Of a stretch of 64,000 nt of DNA, positions 1 to 11,771 are shown piece after piece. Source of the DNA: Gnetum montanum (taxonomy: Eukaryota > Streptophyta > Gnetopsida > Gnetales > Gnetaceae); the NCBI GenBank assembly GCA_015680685.1, contig MNCI01013865.1, positions 305,172 through 369,171 of the forward strand, written 5' to 3'. Under the pieces are notes generated by a model. The model was given only the letters and a program-made list of their open reading frames with translations. It ran no database searches and was not told the origin of the DNA. Positions within the stretch are counted from its first letter, which is position 1; every line of letters starts with the position of its first letter. A program made the translations under genes and the position numbers.

Positions 1-2226
1 CATGTGCCCCTAGGGTTGAGGAACATTATCCTCTAACAACTCCTCTTCTACTATAGGGGCCCTTTTGCCTATGTTGCATAAATTTAAATTAGAATATCCA
101 ATAAGAAATTCAAAAAATAGCATGATGTAAAATAATGCATACTTAGTAGCTAGTTCTGATCTAATGTCATGGAGATTGAAATATAGCCTCTTGCTCCTTT
201 CCTCCACTTCACATCTGGACTTCTTCGTGGGGGGGCTTCTTAATTTGCATTTTTGACCTCACCATCTTAACGATGAGTTACACCCCTCTTGCTACATTGC
301 TGGTGTTCATTAGAGGTGTTTCCCTAGCACTATCCTATGCATGGTAAGATGGCCTTACATGGCCTTTGGTTGTCATTAAGAATGACTTGCCAATGGCCTT
401 TGGGGGATCTTGTGATTGCATTATGTGGAACAAGTGGTAGATCCATGACATAGAAATCTGGGTGCAATCTTGCATCATCCATTGCCCATTCTCACAAACC
501 ACCAAGAGTTCTGCAAACCTTCATAGGCATGATACAAAGAAGGAAAAATGAACATGCAATCATGCCTAGAGGTTGCCATGCAATTTGATGATTTTAGCCT
601 AAAGGCCATTATCAAGGTAGTTGGCCCAATTATACTACGTCCCCTCCTCTATCACGTTCCTCATAACCCAAGCTTGCTCCACCCTAAGGACCTTTCCTTG
701 GAAAAGTAGCTTAGGAAATGCATTAGCCTAAAAGATGGGATAGAGGTGTTGAGCCACAGGTAATTCCATCGTCTTCATGGGTATACCCTTATGGCCCTTC
801 TTAGTGCCCAGCCACTCTTCAATGCCTCCTCTATGGTTTAGCTCCTTATCACTCTTCTCTGCTACTAGTAGACCTTTAAAGGTGATGTTGAAGAGATTTG
901 AGAAGATGTCATCCATGATCTCGAAGATCACCTAAACATTTTGAACTCACATACGGAAGCAATTGACACTCTTGGTGAAGGAGTCAACTAGGGAAATCAT
1001 CTTAGCCACCAGGATGTTTGGGTTCATAGCCAGGAAAAGGTCCATAAGCCTTGCCTAGTAAATATTTTTGGATACCCTTATTGGGGCCTCATAGCACAAC
1101 CAATGCTATGAGCCCTCATCTTCACCATACTTGAAGAGGAGACTGGCCTCAGTGCACCTTGAAACCATTACTATAACCTCTTTGGACTTAGCTTTAGCTA
1201 CAATAAGCAATAGTGGAATTAGTAACATGATGAAAATATAAAATTAAAAGTGCATGAAAGTAAATAGGTGATATAATTCATGTGGCACAAACGATGTGCG
1301 AAATGGCAATAGTGGGACTGAAACCTACTTGACACTCGGCATTTGGGATGCCCACTCAACATCCAACTAGCCAAGATTCTGGAACCTCTCATAAGATTTG
1401 GAATACCTGCTTGGGTATTCTACCAAATCTTCCCCATCTTGCCCTATCACTCCAACATGCATATTCTTAGTAGATGAGAATTTCTATAGGATTGTTTGGG
1501 TCAAATCTAGTATCCCCTCTCCATCATGGAGGTTTTTTGCATCAATGCAAAAAATTGGCAATAGGTAAAAAAGCAATTAGCACCCTAAGTTATGGAACAA
1601 TAGGTAGTGTAAAAAAATCACAACAAGGCTCACCCTCCAATGCAATAAACCATCCTAGGTGGGTTCTGGAAAATGGTATGCATGCATTGAGCAAGAAATA
1701 TGGTGTTTTGTTTGTTGTAGCATTGGAACTTGGCCATTTCCTAAATCCAAGAAAAGATTTTGAGGCCTTTCTAATGCTAGCTTGAGCTCCCCACCCATTC
1801 ATATTTAGTAGGTTCATCAAACATGAACTTTAAAATGCCTTGGTTTGCCCTAGGCAACAATGTTTTAACTATGATACCTACGACTTTGGCTAACAAGTGT
1901 GACCATATGATCACACTGAAGTGGTAGAGCAAGAAATTTAGGAATTCCTATGCACCCAGCTAGAACCAAACCCCCTGATGTCCCACACGTGTATGTGGTG
2001 CAAGAATGTTTGGTACAAGATCACTCATGCAAGATAAAATCCTCAGCAGTTCAACCATAATGAGAATGGATTTTAGCAAGACCCTACAATGGCACAATAG
2101 TAGTAAGATGAAAGCATTAGCATTGGAAAAGAAGATAAAAAAGTAATAAAAGAAAAAAATGCATAAAATAAGATAAAAGAAAATAATAAAAAAAAATTCA
2201 TTACATGCAACATAATTAACTTTCAA
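1..2226 (-). pseudogene. Cargo gene copy 1: NIF/FCP1-like domain plus ORF1-like domain, partial
   Basis: Not a recognised named gene. Read on the minus strand, about 2083-1610 translates to a decayed NIF/FCP1-type domain. ILIMVELL stands where such proteins have their DxD motif, and further on come YNKQNTIFL and FQNPP, matching the family's YNxxNTLLxDD and NPP segments. It begins after a pyrimidine-rich stretch ending CCATTGTAG, a good splice acceptor, and the domain ends at a GGTGAGC donor-like site near 1590. About 1060-470 encodes a second domain (YPIF, NAFPKLL, RFAELLVV) that aligns with 22,500-22,980 of the other copy. A third exon-like piece starts near 62 after an AT-rich acceptor. Several stops interrupt the frame and the gene runs off the window. 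It is antisense to the pol at 4,100-7,507. The NIF assignment is by motif order and spacing only. Confidence 0.6.
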
Positions 2227-2334
2227 CTAGACCCCATAAGGAAGGGACATTAGCATGCCCATCTAATGTGCCTAGTTCCTAAGGGGCACAACACTAACAG
2301 TTACATTTTTTCCAAGCATTAGAGTCTTAAAGAA

Positions 2335-2660
2335 AATACCAAAATTTTTTCTAACTATTGGTTATGCTCCTTACAGAGCATGACATTTTCAAACTCAAAA
2401 TTTTTTCTAACTATTGGTTATGCTCCTTGTAGAGTGTGACACCTACAAACTTAGAATATTTCTAAGTCATGGTTATGCTCCCTACAAAGCATAACATCTG
2501 GCAAAAATCTTTCAAACTTTTCTACGTGTTGATTACACTACCTTAGAGCATGACAACTGCAAAGTTTAAAAATTTCTTAACTATTGAGCATAGCAATGAT
2601 AAAATATTTCCTAACTTCTTGTCATGCTCTTAGGGACACCATAGCATGATGGACATGACC
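2335..2660. repeat. Degenerate tandem repeat, about 56 bp, 5-6 copies
   Basis: Copies of GGTTATGCTCCTTACAGAGC recur near 2361, 2417, 2471 and 2531, with weaker copies to about 2625. Each is separated by an A/T-rich segment containing TTTCTAACTATTGG. Each unit holds a small inverted motif (TGCTC..GAGCA). The array lies just upstream of the reverse-strand cargo gene, in the place where copy 2 carries a longer tandem array. Confidence 0.75.
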
Positions 2661-2689
2661 TTGTGCCATCTTGCCTAAGTCCTATCTCA

Positions 2690-3135
2690 TCCCACATCGT
2701 CACAGTGTGGGATGTCCAAAAACCCTTGTTTTGTACAATGGCATGAGATGCTCAGGAAACCTCTATTTTGTGCTATCTCATGGGATGTTGAAATCATGTT
2801 CCATGCCATGGTGCAAGACATGCAGAAAACCCTTATTCCATGCTATGGCATGGAATGCTCAAACCCTCATGACATGCTATGCTGGCAGTACATATTGCAG
2901 AAAGCCCCATTCCATGCTATGTTTGTGGGATTCCTAAAACCCTTGTTCTTTCACATGGTGTGGGACATTGTAGCAAACCTTTTTCTATGGTACATTGTGG
3001 GATGCATGGAAACCATTGTCCAATGCCATGATGAAATATGCCAAGAAATCATGTCGCACTAGAAAACCCCTACTCTGTAGCATGGGATGCCAAAAACTCA
3101 TGTTTGGCATAGTGGCATGGGACACCAAAGACTCA
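2690..3135. repeat. 36-bp minisatellite, about 12 copies
   Basis: GGGATGCTCAAAACCCTTG-like segments recur at about 36-bp spacing (near 2709, 2746, 2782, 2817, 2853, 2927, 2963, 2999, 3034, 3086 and 3120). They alternate with CCATGCTATGGCATG-like segments that are near-palindromic. Because 36 is a multiple of three, the array stays open on the plus strand and translates as a 12-residue repeat. That open frame is a by-product and not a gene. Confidence 0.8.
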
Positions 3136-4099
3136 CAGCACATAAAATTAAGATAAAGGGAAAAAATAAAATAAAATGAAATAGACTCCCTCCCTGGCCA
3201 TGGCTTAAAGTGGCCGTGATGGCGGTAGTGGTCACTATACATGGTAGGCTACCCTCAAAACATAAAACCCCAAAAACCCAGAATGTGTGGAAAAGTAGGA
3301 GAATAGAACCACAAGGGTGGAGCATGATGGCTTAACTTGGCTAATGGTGTCTCTTGGATATCATTAACAAGTTCCCTGGGAAGGCTCCATAGGGTATGCT
3401 TACCTTCATCAACATTGATAAGGCCAAGGTGTTTATGTTTGCTTCAGTGTGTCATCTTTAGTTGCAATGCTTTCTCTTTCCTTTTGTCATGCTCTAGCTT
3501 CCCTCTGTGACTACTATGCTCTACCTTGGTTGCACTATGCTCAAATGAATGTTGGCTTTGACATTGAAAATGATAGGTTTACCATGGTAAAACCTTTATT
3601 TATACCCTTTAGGGTCAAAGGACATGTCACCCACTAGGACGTTCCATGTCCCACACGTAATGCAAGACATTCCATGTCCTAGGTGTAATGTCAGATGAGC
3701 ATAGCACTTAGAAAAATTTTGCAACTTTTTTAGGTTCCGACACTTAGAAATGTTTTTGCATTTTTTTATTACCTAATAAACATTCAGCTTGCTCCCACAT
3801 TTCAAACCTTTTAATATTTTCTTAAACTTATATCCCATGCATAGTCTATGGTCCGCTATGACCTTAAATTGGCAATTCTATGGTCAATCAAGGTAGCAAA
3901 AAGTCACTTTACATATTGCATATTAATTAAGTTTTCATAGAATTGTCTTATTCTATACATTTTTCTTTATTAAGATAGGTGGTTCTTGACATTTTTCTAG
4001 TTATTTTGTAGGATCTCTTAAATAAAATTGCAAAAATGAATGTGTATGAGAGTCTTCATTTACCCTTAGTCTTGATGGGACCTTATGGTGAACCACAAG
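3136..4099. other. Spacer between cargo leader and pol; no gene seen
   Basis: No supported coding region. A TATA-like TTTATTTATACCC lies near 3593 on the plus strand. Around 3840-3890 there are one or two degenerate copies (CTATGACCTTAAATTGGC) of the tandem repeat that also follows pol at 7,520-7,870. The repeat therefore brackets this pol on both sides. Confidence 0.5.
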
Positions 4100-5204
4100 A
4101 TGCATAAACAAAAAACTCCTACACTTCAAACCACTTACCTATGACACAAATGTAGCATCCCTAGAGACATCACTAGAGTAGCTAGAACATCTAGTTAGAG
4201 CTCTAAACCTAGAAGTAGGTGACATGACCAAGGATCCCCTTGTAGAATTTCCTTTAAGAACATGCAAAGGTGAGGTGAAAACATTAAAACTTAGTTCCTT
4301 GTTAGAGCCTCAAATGCAACAAAGAATCTCTAAAGTCCTTAGCAATAATTTCAAGATGTTCACATGGTCCTATGAAGACATGCTAGGCTTAAACCCTCAT
4401 ATAATACAACACAACATTATTCTAGATCATCACATAAAGAATGTTAAGTAAAATGCTTGTAAAGTCAAGCCTAAGGTCATGTTGGCTATCTACAATGAGA
4501 TCACTAAGCTTTATAAAGATAGTTTCATTCAAGCAGTTGACTACATTGACTAGGTCTCAAACATTGTAGTTGTCACCAAGAAAAATGGAAGCATACGCAT
4601 TTGCATAGACTTTTGGGGCCTAAACAAGAAAACCATTAAAGATAATTTTTCATTACCTAGTATTAACCAACTCATTGATACTATGACTGGTCATGCCTTG
4701 TTATCCTTTATGGATAGGTTCTCAAGGTGCAACCAAATCCGAATCAACCCATAGCACTAGCTTAGCACTACTTTCATGACCCCCTAGGGTACATTTTATT
4801 ATACAATGGTTTCCTTTAGACTAAAGAATGCAAGAGCAACATATTAGCGCATGATGATGTACATATTTTGTGACTATCTATTAGACTTGCTCAATGACTA
4901 CATTGATGACATAGCAGCTAAGTCCAAAGTGGCTCATGACCACACAGAGAACTTGGACCATGTCTTCAAACATTGCCTTAGACATGACCTTAGGCTTAAT
5001 CCCAAAAAGTGTGTCTTTGGTGTCAAAACTAGTCACATGTTAGGCTTTGTGGTATCAGAAGTAAGCATACACATGGATCTTGACATGGTTAAGACTATCA
5101 CCAACTTAGCACCACTAGCAAACCTTAAGGAGTTATGCAGGTTACAATGCAGACTACAATTCATACATAGGTTTATCAAAAGGTTGACTGACAAGTTATA
5201 GCCA
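4100..5204 (+). pseudogene. pol: Tat element H: pol N-terminus and reverse transcriptase
   Basis: Ty3/gypsy reverse transcriptase, which would copy element RNA to cDNA in the virus-like particle. The pol N-terminal segment has MTKDPLVEFPL and FTWSYEDMLGL. The RT core follows, with the primer-grip and fingers region (VVTKKNGSIRICIDF), LPSINQLID, and the active site YIDD at 4,899-4,910, a normal variant of YVDD. After it come LNPKKCVFGV and the connection. Stops break the frame near 4450, 4550 and 4755, and two in-frame TAGs lie around 4815-4845, so the enzyme is dead. The close relative is the minus-strand copy at 15,701-16,780, which carries the matching GDITKDPLVEMP start. Confidence 0.9.
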
Positions 5205-5249
5205 ATGTAACTTTTTCTCAAAACGGGGTTCCACTTTGAGTGGATAGCT

Positions 5250-5760
5250 CAATGCCAAGAGGCATTCAAAAACCTAAAAAAGTAGTTGGCTCAACTTCCA
5301 ACAATCTACCTTTTGCAAGGAGATAAGCCTTTTTGCATTTACCTTACAACCTTAGACATGTCGATTGCTGCTCTGGTTTGCCAAAAGTGATATGATGGCT
5401 CAGAGGTCCTTGTTTACTACTTACGCCATGCTCTAGTAGCACATGAGGAAAAATGCAATGATGTGGAGAAGAACTATCTCATCTTATTCTTTGCACTTAA
5501 AAAGTGGAGACACTACCTTTTCCATAGTTATATCAATGTCATCTACAAAATTAATATACTTATGGCAATTACAATGAACATATATGAAAGTAGTCGAATA
5601 GCGAGGTGGAAGGTAATAATTATGGAGTTTGACCTACACTATATAGTGCAAGAATCTACAAAAGGTCTAGCAATAGCCACACAATTCATAGATTCACTAG
5701 TAGATGATCAAGCAACAATAGATCTAGAATTTCTAAATGAGCATGTTAACACTATAAGTC
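5250..5760 (+). pseudogene. pol: Tat element H: RNase H, Ty3 type
   Basis: Continues from RT in the same element. Visible landmarks are QCQEAFKNLKK, the FCIYLTTLDMSIAALV strand pair, VEKNYLILFFALKKWRHY and the tail ARWKVIIMEFDLHYIVQ, in the order expected for the gypsy RNase H that removes the RNA template. At least two stops near 5285 and 5390 and altered active-site strands make it a relic. The frame runs on without a break into the second RNase H domain. Confidence 0.85.
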
Positions 5761-6180
5761 AAGTACCCATAAATTTTGAGGTTGTCTTACACTTTGAAGA
5801 TGCTTTAACCACACAAGGTGGTAGTGCCACTATCATTATCACATTCACCTCCAAGGAGATCCGACCCTTCACATATCACTTCACATTTCCTTGTACAAAC
5901 AATGTGATGGTGTATGAAGGTCTCTTTAGAGGTGTCTTAGTAGCTCAAGAGCTAGGAATTCAAAACATAGTAGTCCAAGGTAATTTGCAGCTGATCAACA
6001 ATTAGGTCATAGAGGTTTACACTTGTAAGGCATAACACTTGCAATCTTACTATGATTCAAAAAAGAACTTGCTTAAATAATTTGTAATCGTAGATGTCCA
6101 ACATATTCCTTGAAATGAAAATTCCATACCTGATGCACTAGCTACTTTAGCCTTAAGAATTGCACCAAACATGTTTTTTG
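5761..6180 (+). pseudogene. pol: Tat element H: second (archaeal-type) RNase H
   Basis: A second RNase H-like domain between the Ty3 RNase H and integrase. This arrangement is diagnostic of the plant Tat lineage. Visible are the GGSATIII strand, TYHFTFPCTNNVMVYEG (NNxxEYEGL in intact members), LRG-type helix residues and QNIVVQGNLQLINN. A stop at 6,003-6,005 and others near 6035 and 6077 interrupt it. The segment PDALATLAL near 6130 is the usual end of the domain. Confidence 0.88.
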
Positions 6181-6399
6181 ATTTTCCCACTTCAATAGTG
6201 GATTGCACTAAACCTATAACTCACATAACAAGCATCTCATCCATAAGCACAGCTCATGCTTAAGAGTGGTATGATAATATTAAGGCATACCTCCAATAGG
6301 AAGAGCCCCCATGAAATTTAACCCTTGCCCAAAAAGATGCAGTACGAAAGCGGTCACGATAGCATGTCCTTGTAGGTGATAACACCTTATGTCACAGAT

Positions 6400-7507
6400 C
6401 CTATGATGAAATACTATTAACTTGCATTAGTGGAAGTGAAGTGCAAAAGATTGTTAACCAAGTCCATGAGGGACTATGTGGAGGAATATAGGTCCTAGGG
6501 AAATGGTGGCAAAAATCAAACATCTAGGCTATTACTGGCCTTACATGAAGTGTGATTATGTCTCAAATGTTAGGACCTATGACGTGTATCAATGGCATGG
6601 AAACCTAATGCATGTGCCATCCATTGAACTACATACTACACAAATCACATGGCCATTCCAATGTTGGGGGTTGGATATCATCGGGCCTATAATGCCTAAG
6701 TCGTCTGTAGGGCATAGCTTCCTCATTACTGTAACTGAATATTTTACAAAGTGGGTTTAAGCCATTCCCCTTAAGAAGATAACATCACAGTAGGTTTGGA
6801 AATTCATCTTAGATAACATAGTGACCCAATTTGGTCTTCCCATGGCTATAGTCACAGACAATAGGCCACAATTTAGCAATGCAAAAACAAAAGCCTTTTA
6901 TGAAAACCTTGGCATCAAACATTCCTTCTTATCACCATATTACCCATAGGCTCAAAACCAAGCAGAGGCTACAAACAAGGTCATTTTCAACCTTCTGAAG
7001 AGGATGCTTAACAATAGCAAGTGATAATGGCTTGAATAACTAGTCTATGCACTATGGGCCTACCACATGACATGTAGGACAACAACAAGTAAAATGCCAT
7101 ATAGTCTTGTGTATGGATCTAAAGTAATGTTTCCTATTGAATTGTAGGTCCCATCACTCCATATGATCCTCTCAAGCTTCATTGATGAGGTTTAGAATAA
7201 TGAGTTGAGAACCATTGACCTTGACTCTATAGAGAAGGAGCACATGCAAAAACTTGATCACATCAAGTGGTACCAAGAAAAGAAACAATAAAAGCACTAT
7301 CACAATCAACATCAATGCCCAATGAAGAAGGGGAACCTAATCCTCAAGGTCATTTGTGAGCCTGTAGACAAGTTCTTAGCCAACAAGGAAAGGCCTTTCT
7401 TAGTCATAAAGATGTATGATAATGGATCCTTCAAGCTCACTGATTTAGATGATAATGAATTTGCCAATCCTATAAACCACTTGTACCTAAAGCCATACTA
7501 CACCTGA
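6400..7507 (+). pseudogene. pol: Tat element H: integrase
   Basis: Integrase, which would insert the cDNA. The zinc-binding N-terminus is recognisable (GPREMVAKIKHLGYYWPYM followed by the cysteine pair region), then the catalytic core. First D is in WGLDIIGPI near 6,674, second D in VTDNRPQFS near 6,856, and E in QAEATNK near 6,966. The C-terminal part ends with GNLILKVICEPVDKF and a fold of the type PINHLYLKPYY, stopping at 7,505-7,507. Stops near 6760, 6790, 6948, 7023 and 7145 break it. It is followed directly by the 3' tandem repeat. Confidence 0.9.
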
Positions 7508-7519
7508 TATGTAGTATTG

Positions 7520-7870
7520 CACCAACGACAAAAGCAAGGTAAGTGCACAAACATCTACTATGACATTAAACTAGTACATACATTTGCTATGATGTTAAAC
7601 TAGGATAGATGTTTGCTATGATGTTAAACTAGCACAAAATGTCCTTGGGCTATGACACTAAACTAGCACCCATATCATGGTTTTCTATCATCCTAAACTA
7701 GCTATCCACCATCCACTACAACGTTAAACTAGCATAGTGGTCTTCTAGGACCTTAAACTCACACATCACAATTTGCCTAGACCTTAAACTAGGATCATGA
7801 TCTACTAGGACCTTAAAATAGCACATCATGTGATCTACCAAGACCTAAAAATGGGTTCATAGTTCAACAT
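7520..7870 (+). repeat. 3'-UTR tandem repeat of element H, about 25-33 bp unit
   Basis: Ten or more degenerate copies of CTATGACCTTAAACTAGCAC, the constant core being TTAAACTAG, spaced about 25-33 bp. It starts within 15 bp of the integrase stop. The same core in the same orientation relative to pol occurs at 13,310-13,450, 17,130-17,250, 56,740-56,885 and 63,225-63,345. Tandem repeats between pol and the 3' LTR are known for Tat/Ogre elements. Confidence 0.85.
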
Positions 7871-8913
7871 CCAAAGTTCAACACACAGCTCTATAAGCAA
7901 GTGAGCAAGAATATTTTTAATCCTCTATCACCTGCCCACACATGTTGGACAGGATGGGATGGGGCATTACAACGCTATAATGAAGTTCATTTCATCAAGG
8001 AAAAACCTTCTGGGACATTTGTAGTGTCACCATTCCCAACATCTTGCTAATCTTCTAGAGATGCCTTTTCGCATCTTGCTAGCCTTTTGGAGCTACTGCC
8101 ACCATCACCAATCATCTTGGTCATAGCTCTCACTGCTAGTAGTAGTTGCTAGAGTCCTAGTAGTACTATGGCCTAGACATAGTGCTACCATCCTCTAGCC
8201 CTCACCATTTCGTAAATCTATAAGAGCATTCAACAACATGGCTCTTCACCTTGTGGCTAAGTTTCCTAGCTCCTACATTTGGTGAGAATTTCTGAGCACT
8301 TGCATTGCCATCACCTCTAGTCACTTGGGTGCTCACTTCTGGTGTGGTAGTTGAAGATTTCGTAGCCTACCGCCATCGATGCCTACACTGGCCTTCCTGC
8401 TTTGGAGATTGCATGCACTCGCAACCAACACAAAACTTGTAGCCCTTGCAACACCCCAAAAAACAAGACTTTTCCCTCATCTCATGTGTTGGTTTTTTTT
8501 CTTGTTTTCTCTATGTTGTGCTTGTAGGATGAAGCCTTGGTGGCATTAGTCAAAGGTTTGTTTCATCATAGTGGCAAGGTAATGCATTATTTTGATGTGC
8601 TTACTTTGGCTCACCTAGCTACTTAAGAGTGCACACCCCTACTATTCCCTCAAACAACTGACCTTTGCCTCTTGATCTTGCAATCTCCCATATCCCTTGC
8701 AAGATTTCCCATTCCACATGAAATCTTTCTTGTGATTAGTTGCTAAACCCATGATGGACGTAATATAACTCATTCCATGGGGAGTCTTTGTGGGCTAGTC
8801 AAAGCTCCAAATAGATGTAACACAACTCCTCCCAGGGAGGAAACACCTATCCTCCAAATGTGATGTGGTTACCTCTAAGAAAATGTTGGTGCATAGTTCA
8901 CCCGTCAACACAA

Positions 8914-9008
8914 AAGGAAGCAAAAAATAAAAAAATAAAAGATAAAAAAAATAAGAGAAAAAGAACAAAAGAAAAACAAAAAGGAAAAAAAAGAAAAGAA
9001 AATGGGAT
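8914..9008 (+). repeat. Purine run, possible polypurine tract
   Basis: About 90 bases of nearly uninterrupted A and G, with a few T, before TGGGATAAGC. Position and strand would suit a polypurine tract priming plus-strand synthesis of element H, but it could equally be an A-rich simple repeat. Confidence 0.4.
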
Positions 9009-9479
9009 AAGCTAACTGCCCAAGTCAAATGGCATAATTACCATCTTGCAATCGGTCAGCCCTAAATTGACCCTCTCACAAGCACTCCAATGAGAGGTTG
9101 AAATCCAAAGGGTAGGCCATCTCTATGTGTTGTATCCCTCACAAGAACTTTGATGAGGGATCATGCTTTGTTGAAAATCCATTATAAGATTACATCCTAA
9201 CAGTAAACATCCTCTCCATCCGATGTCCCTTGAACCATCTCCTTAAACTATTCCCTAACACACTTCATTCCCTTGGCACTCTCAAGCATAGTGAAACATT
9301 TTCCAAGTAGGCACTGAGGAATGGTGTTGGTGTCATATTCATCGTGGTGTTTCATATTCTTTGTCGATGTCTCTCGGGTTAATCCTCTAGACATCAATAA
9401 ATAGGGGCCAATGAAAGTCCACCAATTTTGGGCTTTTGTAGTTCAATGGTAGATTTGTCTAAGTATCAAAACTTGGACA

Positions 9480-10190
9480 AACATTTTCTAAGTTTGGTAT
9501 TACACTCTGTAGCATAGATAGTATAGCACACCTCAAGTCCTGTGTCTTTTGCAAAATTTTTCTAAGTCTGCCTGCTATACTCCCTAGCATGGCCAGCATA
9601 GCACACACCTCCATGACTAATTTGCACAAATGTCAAGCCAGAAGTGGTAAAGGATTACTTAGAATGGACTAAATAGCTTAGCAAATTTTCTATCTCCTAG
9701 ACTATCAAGCTCACTATACTCTCCAGCTTGCCTAGCTTGACACATGTCCTAGTTGCCACTTCTCCCAAGTACCACGGTAGAGTCTATCAAAAGTGGTCAT
9801 GATGAAAAAAATAGTTTGGTAAATTTTCTATCTCTTGGGCTATCACACTCTACTATGCTGCATAGTGTAGCAAGTTTGACATAGGTTTTAGGACCAAATT
9901 TTGCCTAAGTGTTGGATCTCTTAAGTTAGCTTGACATGGAAGATGCATTTGGAAATTTTCTGACTTTCAAGGCTACCTATTATGCTACACCCTAGAGCAT
10001 GGTCAATGTGCCATGGAGAAACATTGCAAATTTCATCAAAATTTGACAAAGTACTCATGCTGCACTCTACTATGTTGTGTAGTGAAGACACTATGACTAG
10101 TGTAGCAAGTCAAAATTTACAAAATTTTACTAAGTGTTCTTGCTACACTATGATATGCTATGTAGTGTAGCCAACTTGACACACAAAAAT
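9480..10190. repeat. Degenerate tandem repeat with TGCTAC/GTAGCA inverted motif
   Basis: Loose repeats of about 90-190 bp, each with a palindromic core of the type TATGCTaC..tAGCATGG, followed by AAATTTTNTAAGT. Cores are near 9,500, 9,575, 9,715, 9,855, 9,980, 10,065 and 10,150. The core resembles the TGCTCC..GAGCATGAC core at 2,335-2,660 in the same element. Confidence 0.55.
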
Positions 10191-10591
10191 GCCTCTAAAA
10201 AGCCTCCAAAACTTAGCATCAAACTTCATTTTAGCTCCAACATCCCTCCAATGGCTAAGATAAGTAGTTTGCATCTCTTTTGCACCCCTTGTAATGCCCA
10301 AAATTATCCTTACTCTTGATGCTACTAGGAAGAGGGGGAAGATGTAGTCCCAGAGCATGGACTCCAAGTTACATTATTTTGACATTGTTTATAGGTACAT
10401 GGTCTTCTCTTAGACTTTGGCGCATGTAATTTAAGTGGTGTGGTCATAGTTGGGCAGTCTCTGGGTACTTGTTCCTGCCCTATAGAGCATAACACTTTCA
10501 GCATAACATGTCAGTGTGACTAGTCTATGACCATGCCATGTGGCACCTAGGACACATGGCATTTAATCCACATTTTATGCTAAGCCTAGCC

Positions 10592-10599
10592 CTATAAAT
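10592..10599 (+). promoter_or_regulatory. TATA box, candidate LTR promoter of element H
   Basis: CTATAAAT in the context AGCCCTATAAATACCC, a strong plant TATA context, about 1.6 kb downstream of the purine run. It lies on the same strand as H pol. No transcription evidence is available. Confidence 0.55.
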
Positions 10600-11376
10600 A
10601 CCCTAGAATTCAATATTTTAAGGTTTGGCAAATCATAAGAGCATTGAGCATTTCAGCATTCCTAGCATCTCCACTACTCCCACACCTAAGTGCCTAAGCT
10701 TCACACCTTGGCAAGCACCATAATGTAGTCTTCCCTAGCACCTGTAGAGCATGATGACTACCAACCCAATAGGTCTAGCCTCCCTTATAGCTACTAGCAC
10801 CACATCCCTAATGTCCTAGAGACTATGATCATACCGCTATGCTACCACTATGCCTATCTGATGCCACATACCATTTCATATTCTAATGAAGTAAAAGTTA
10901 CACTCCCTAGTTTTGGGGTGGTGCATTTCTCTACTCAAAATCTTGTTCCATTTTCTTTCAGCATTTGTTTCAAATTTTTAGCATAACTCTTGCATTTTTT
11001 CTACTATTGACATGCATTTGCATATTTGCATTACTACGTTCGGGTTGAGACTCAACACTATGCGCTTGCATATTGTCCTAGTTCACACAAATAACACTCT
11101 ATAAACCATTTTACGAAAGGTTATTGTTACACCATGTAAGTCTCTATTTGATCAACCAAACTATTCAGGGCATCTCATTTCCATTTTTCCAACATGGCCC
11201 TCACATGGATTCAGGGTTAGGTTGTATGCCCGCAGACCTCTTGGTGTTGCAGCCATTGACATTTTTGGATGTCATAGAGTGGGAATTTGGAATAAAGTAT
11301 TATTCATTGGAAAACCTTATGATGGCAAAGGGGTGGACTACATAGAGTTGCTAACTTTCATCATTCCAAATTGAGT

Positions 11377-11770
11377 CTATATGTTATTCATCGAGGTAAT
11401 TTTTTCTAATTCAATAGCTTTAGTTATTGCTCCTTGTATTTCTATTATGTTGGGATTGAACTTAATGACATAGGTGAAGAATGGGACAATGGTATAAAGG
11501 TAGAAATTGAGGATACCATTAGGTTGTGGATGCCTCTTATTTGGCACACAAGCAAGTTGATGGAGGAATCTTAAGTTGTAGTCATGGACATTTTCCCTAG
11601 GTATTTTTCTTAAGCTTGTGAAATTGCTTGATGTTATGGCCAGGCTAGTGAACCTATTGAATTGAAGTAGGAACTTATTTTTAAACTCTTGAAATAAGTT
11701 GATAGATGCATTTGGGAGCATCAAAAATCATTGGGTGGCTTTTCTCTTGAAATTTTTCATAAATACCCTA
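11377..11770 (-). pseudogene. gag: Gypsy gag fragment
   Basis: Minus-strand retrotransposon gag domain of the capsid type. The visible order is FKRKA, LPNASINLFQEFKNKFL, SLRKIPRENVHDYNLRFLHQL, then a helix-rich tail with AITKAIELEK. The reading frame runs right up to the point where the LTR-like block at 11,772 begins, so the N-terminal half is missing. The sequence differs from the Tat gag at 57,771-60,560. It probably belongs to a third element into which G/E inserted. Confidence 0.75.
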
Positions 11771-11771
11771 T

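Larger units (their letters stand above)
7871..11100 (+). other. Probable 3' noncoding and LTR region of element H
   Basis: No supported coding region over 3.2 kb. From left to right it has mixed unique DNA (7,871-8,900), a purine run, tandem CTAC/GCATGG repeats (9,480-10,190), a TATA box at 10,592 and transcribed-looking DNA to about 11,000. This order (purine run, U3 repeats, TATA, R/U5) fits a long 3' LTR of H. Its 5' partner would lie left of the window, so the LTR ends cannot be fixed here. Confidence 0.45.

Noticed and set aside
2712-3062. Open frame of 116 codons on the plus strand
   Set aside because: It is the translation of the 36-bp minisatellite; 36 is divisible by three, so the frame stays open. 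No family resemblance.
2690-3135. CRISPR-like array
   Set aside because: Units are contiguous and degenerate with no unique spacers, and the context is a plant retroelement.
9003-9012. TGGGATAAGC after the purine run as the exact start of the H 3' LTR
   Set aside because: No second LTR is available in the window for comparison and no terminal inverted match was found.
8795-9028. Phenylalanine-rich open frame on the minus strand
   Set aside because: Antisense of the purine run at 8,914-9,008; low-complexity artefact.
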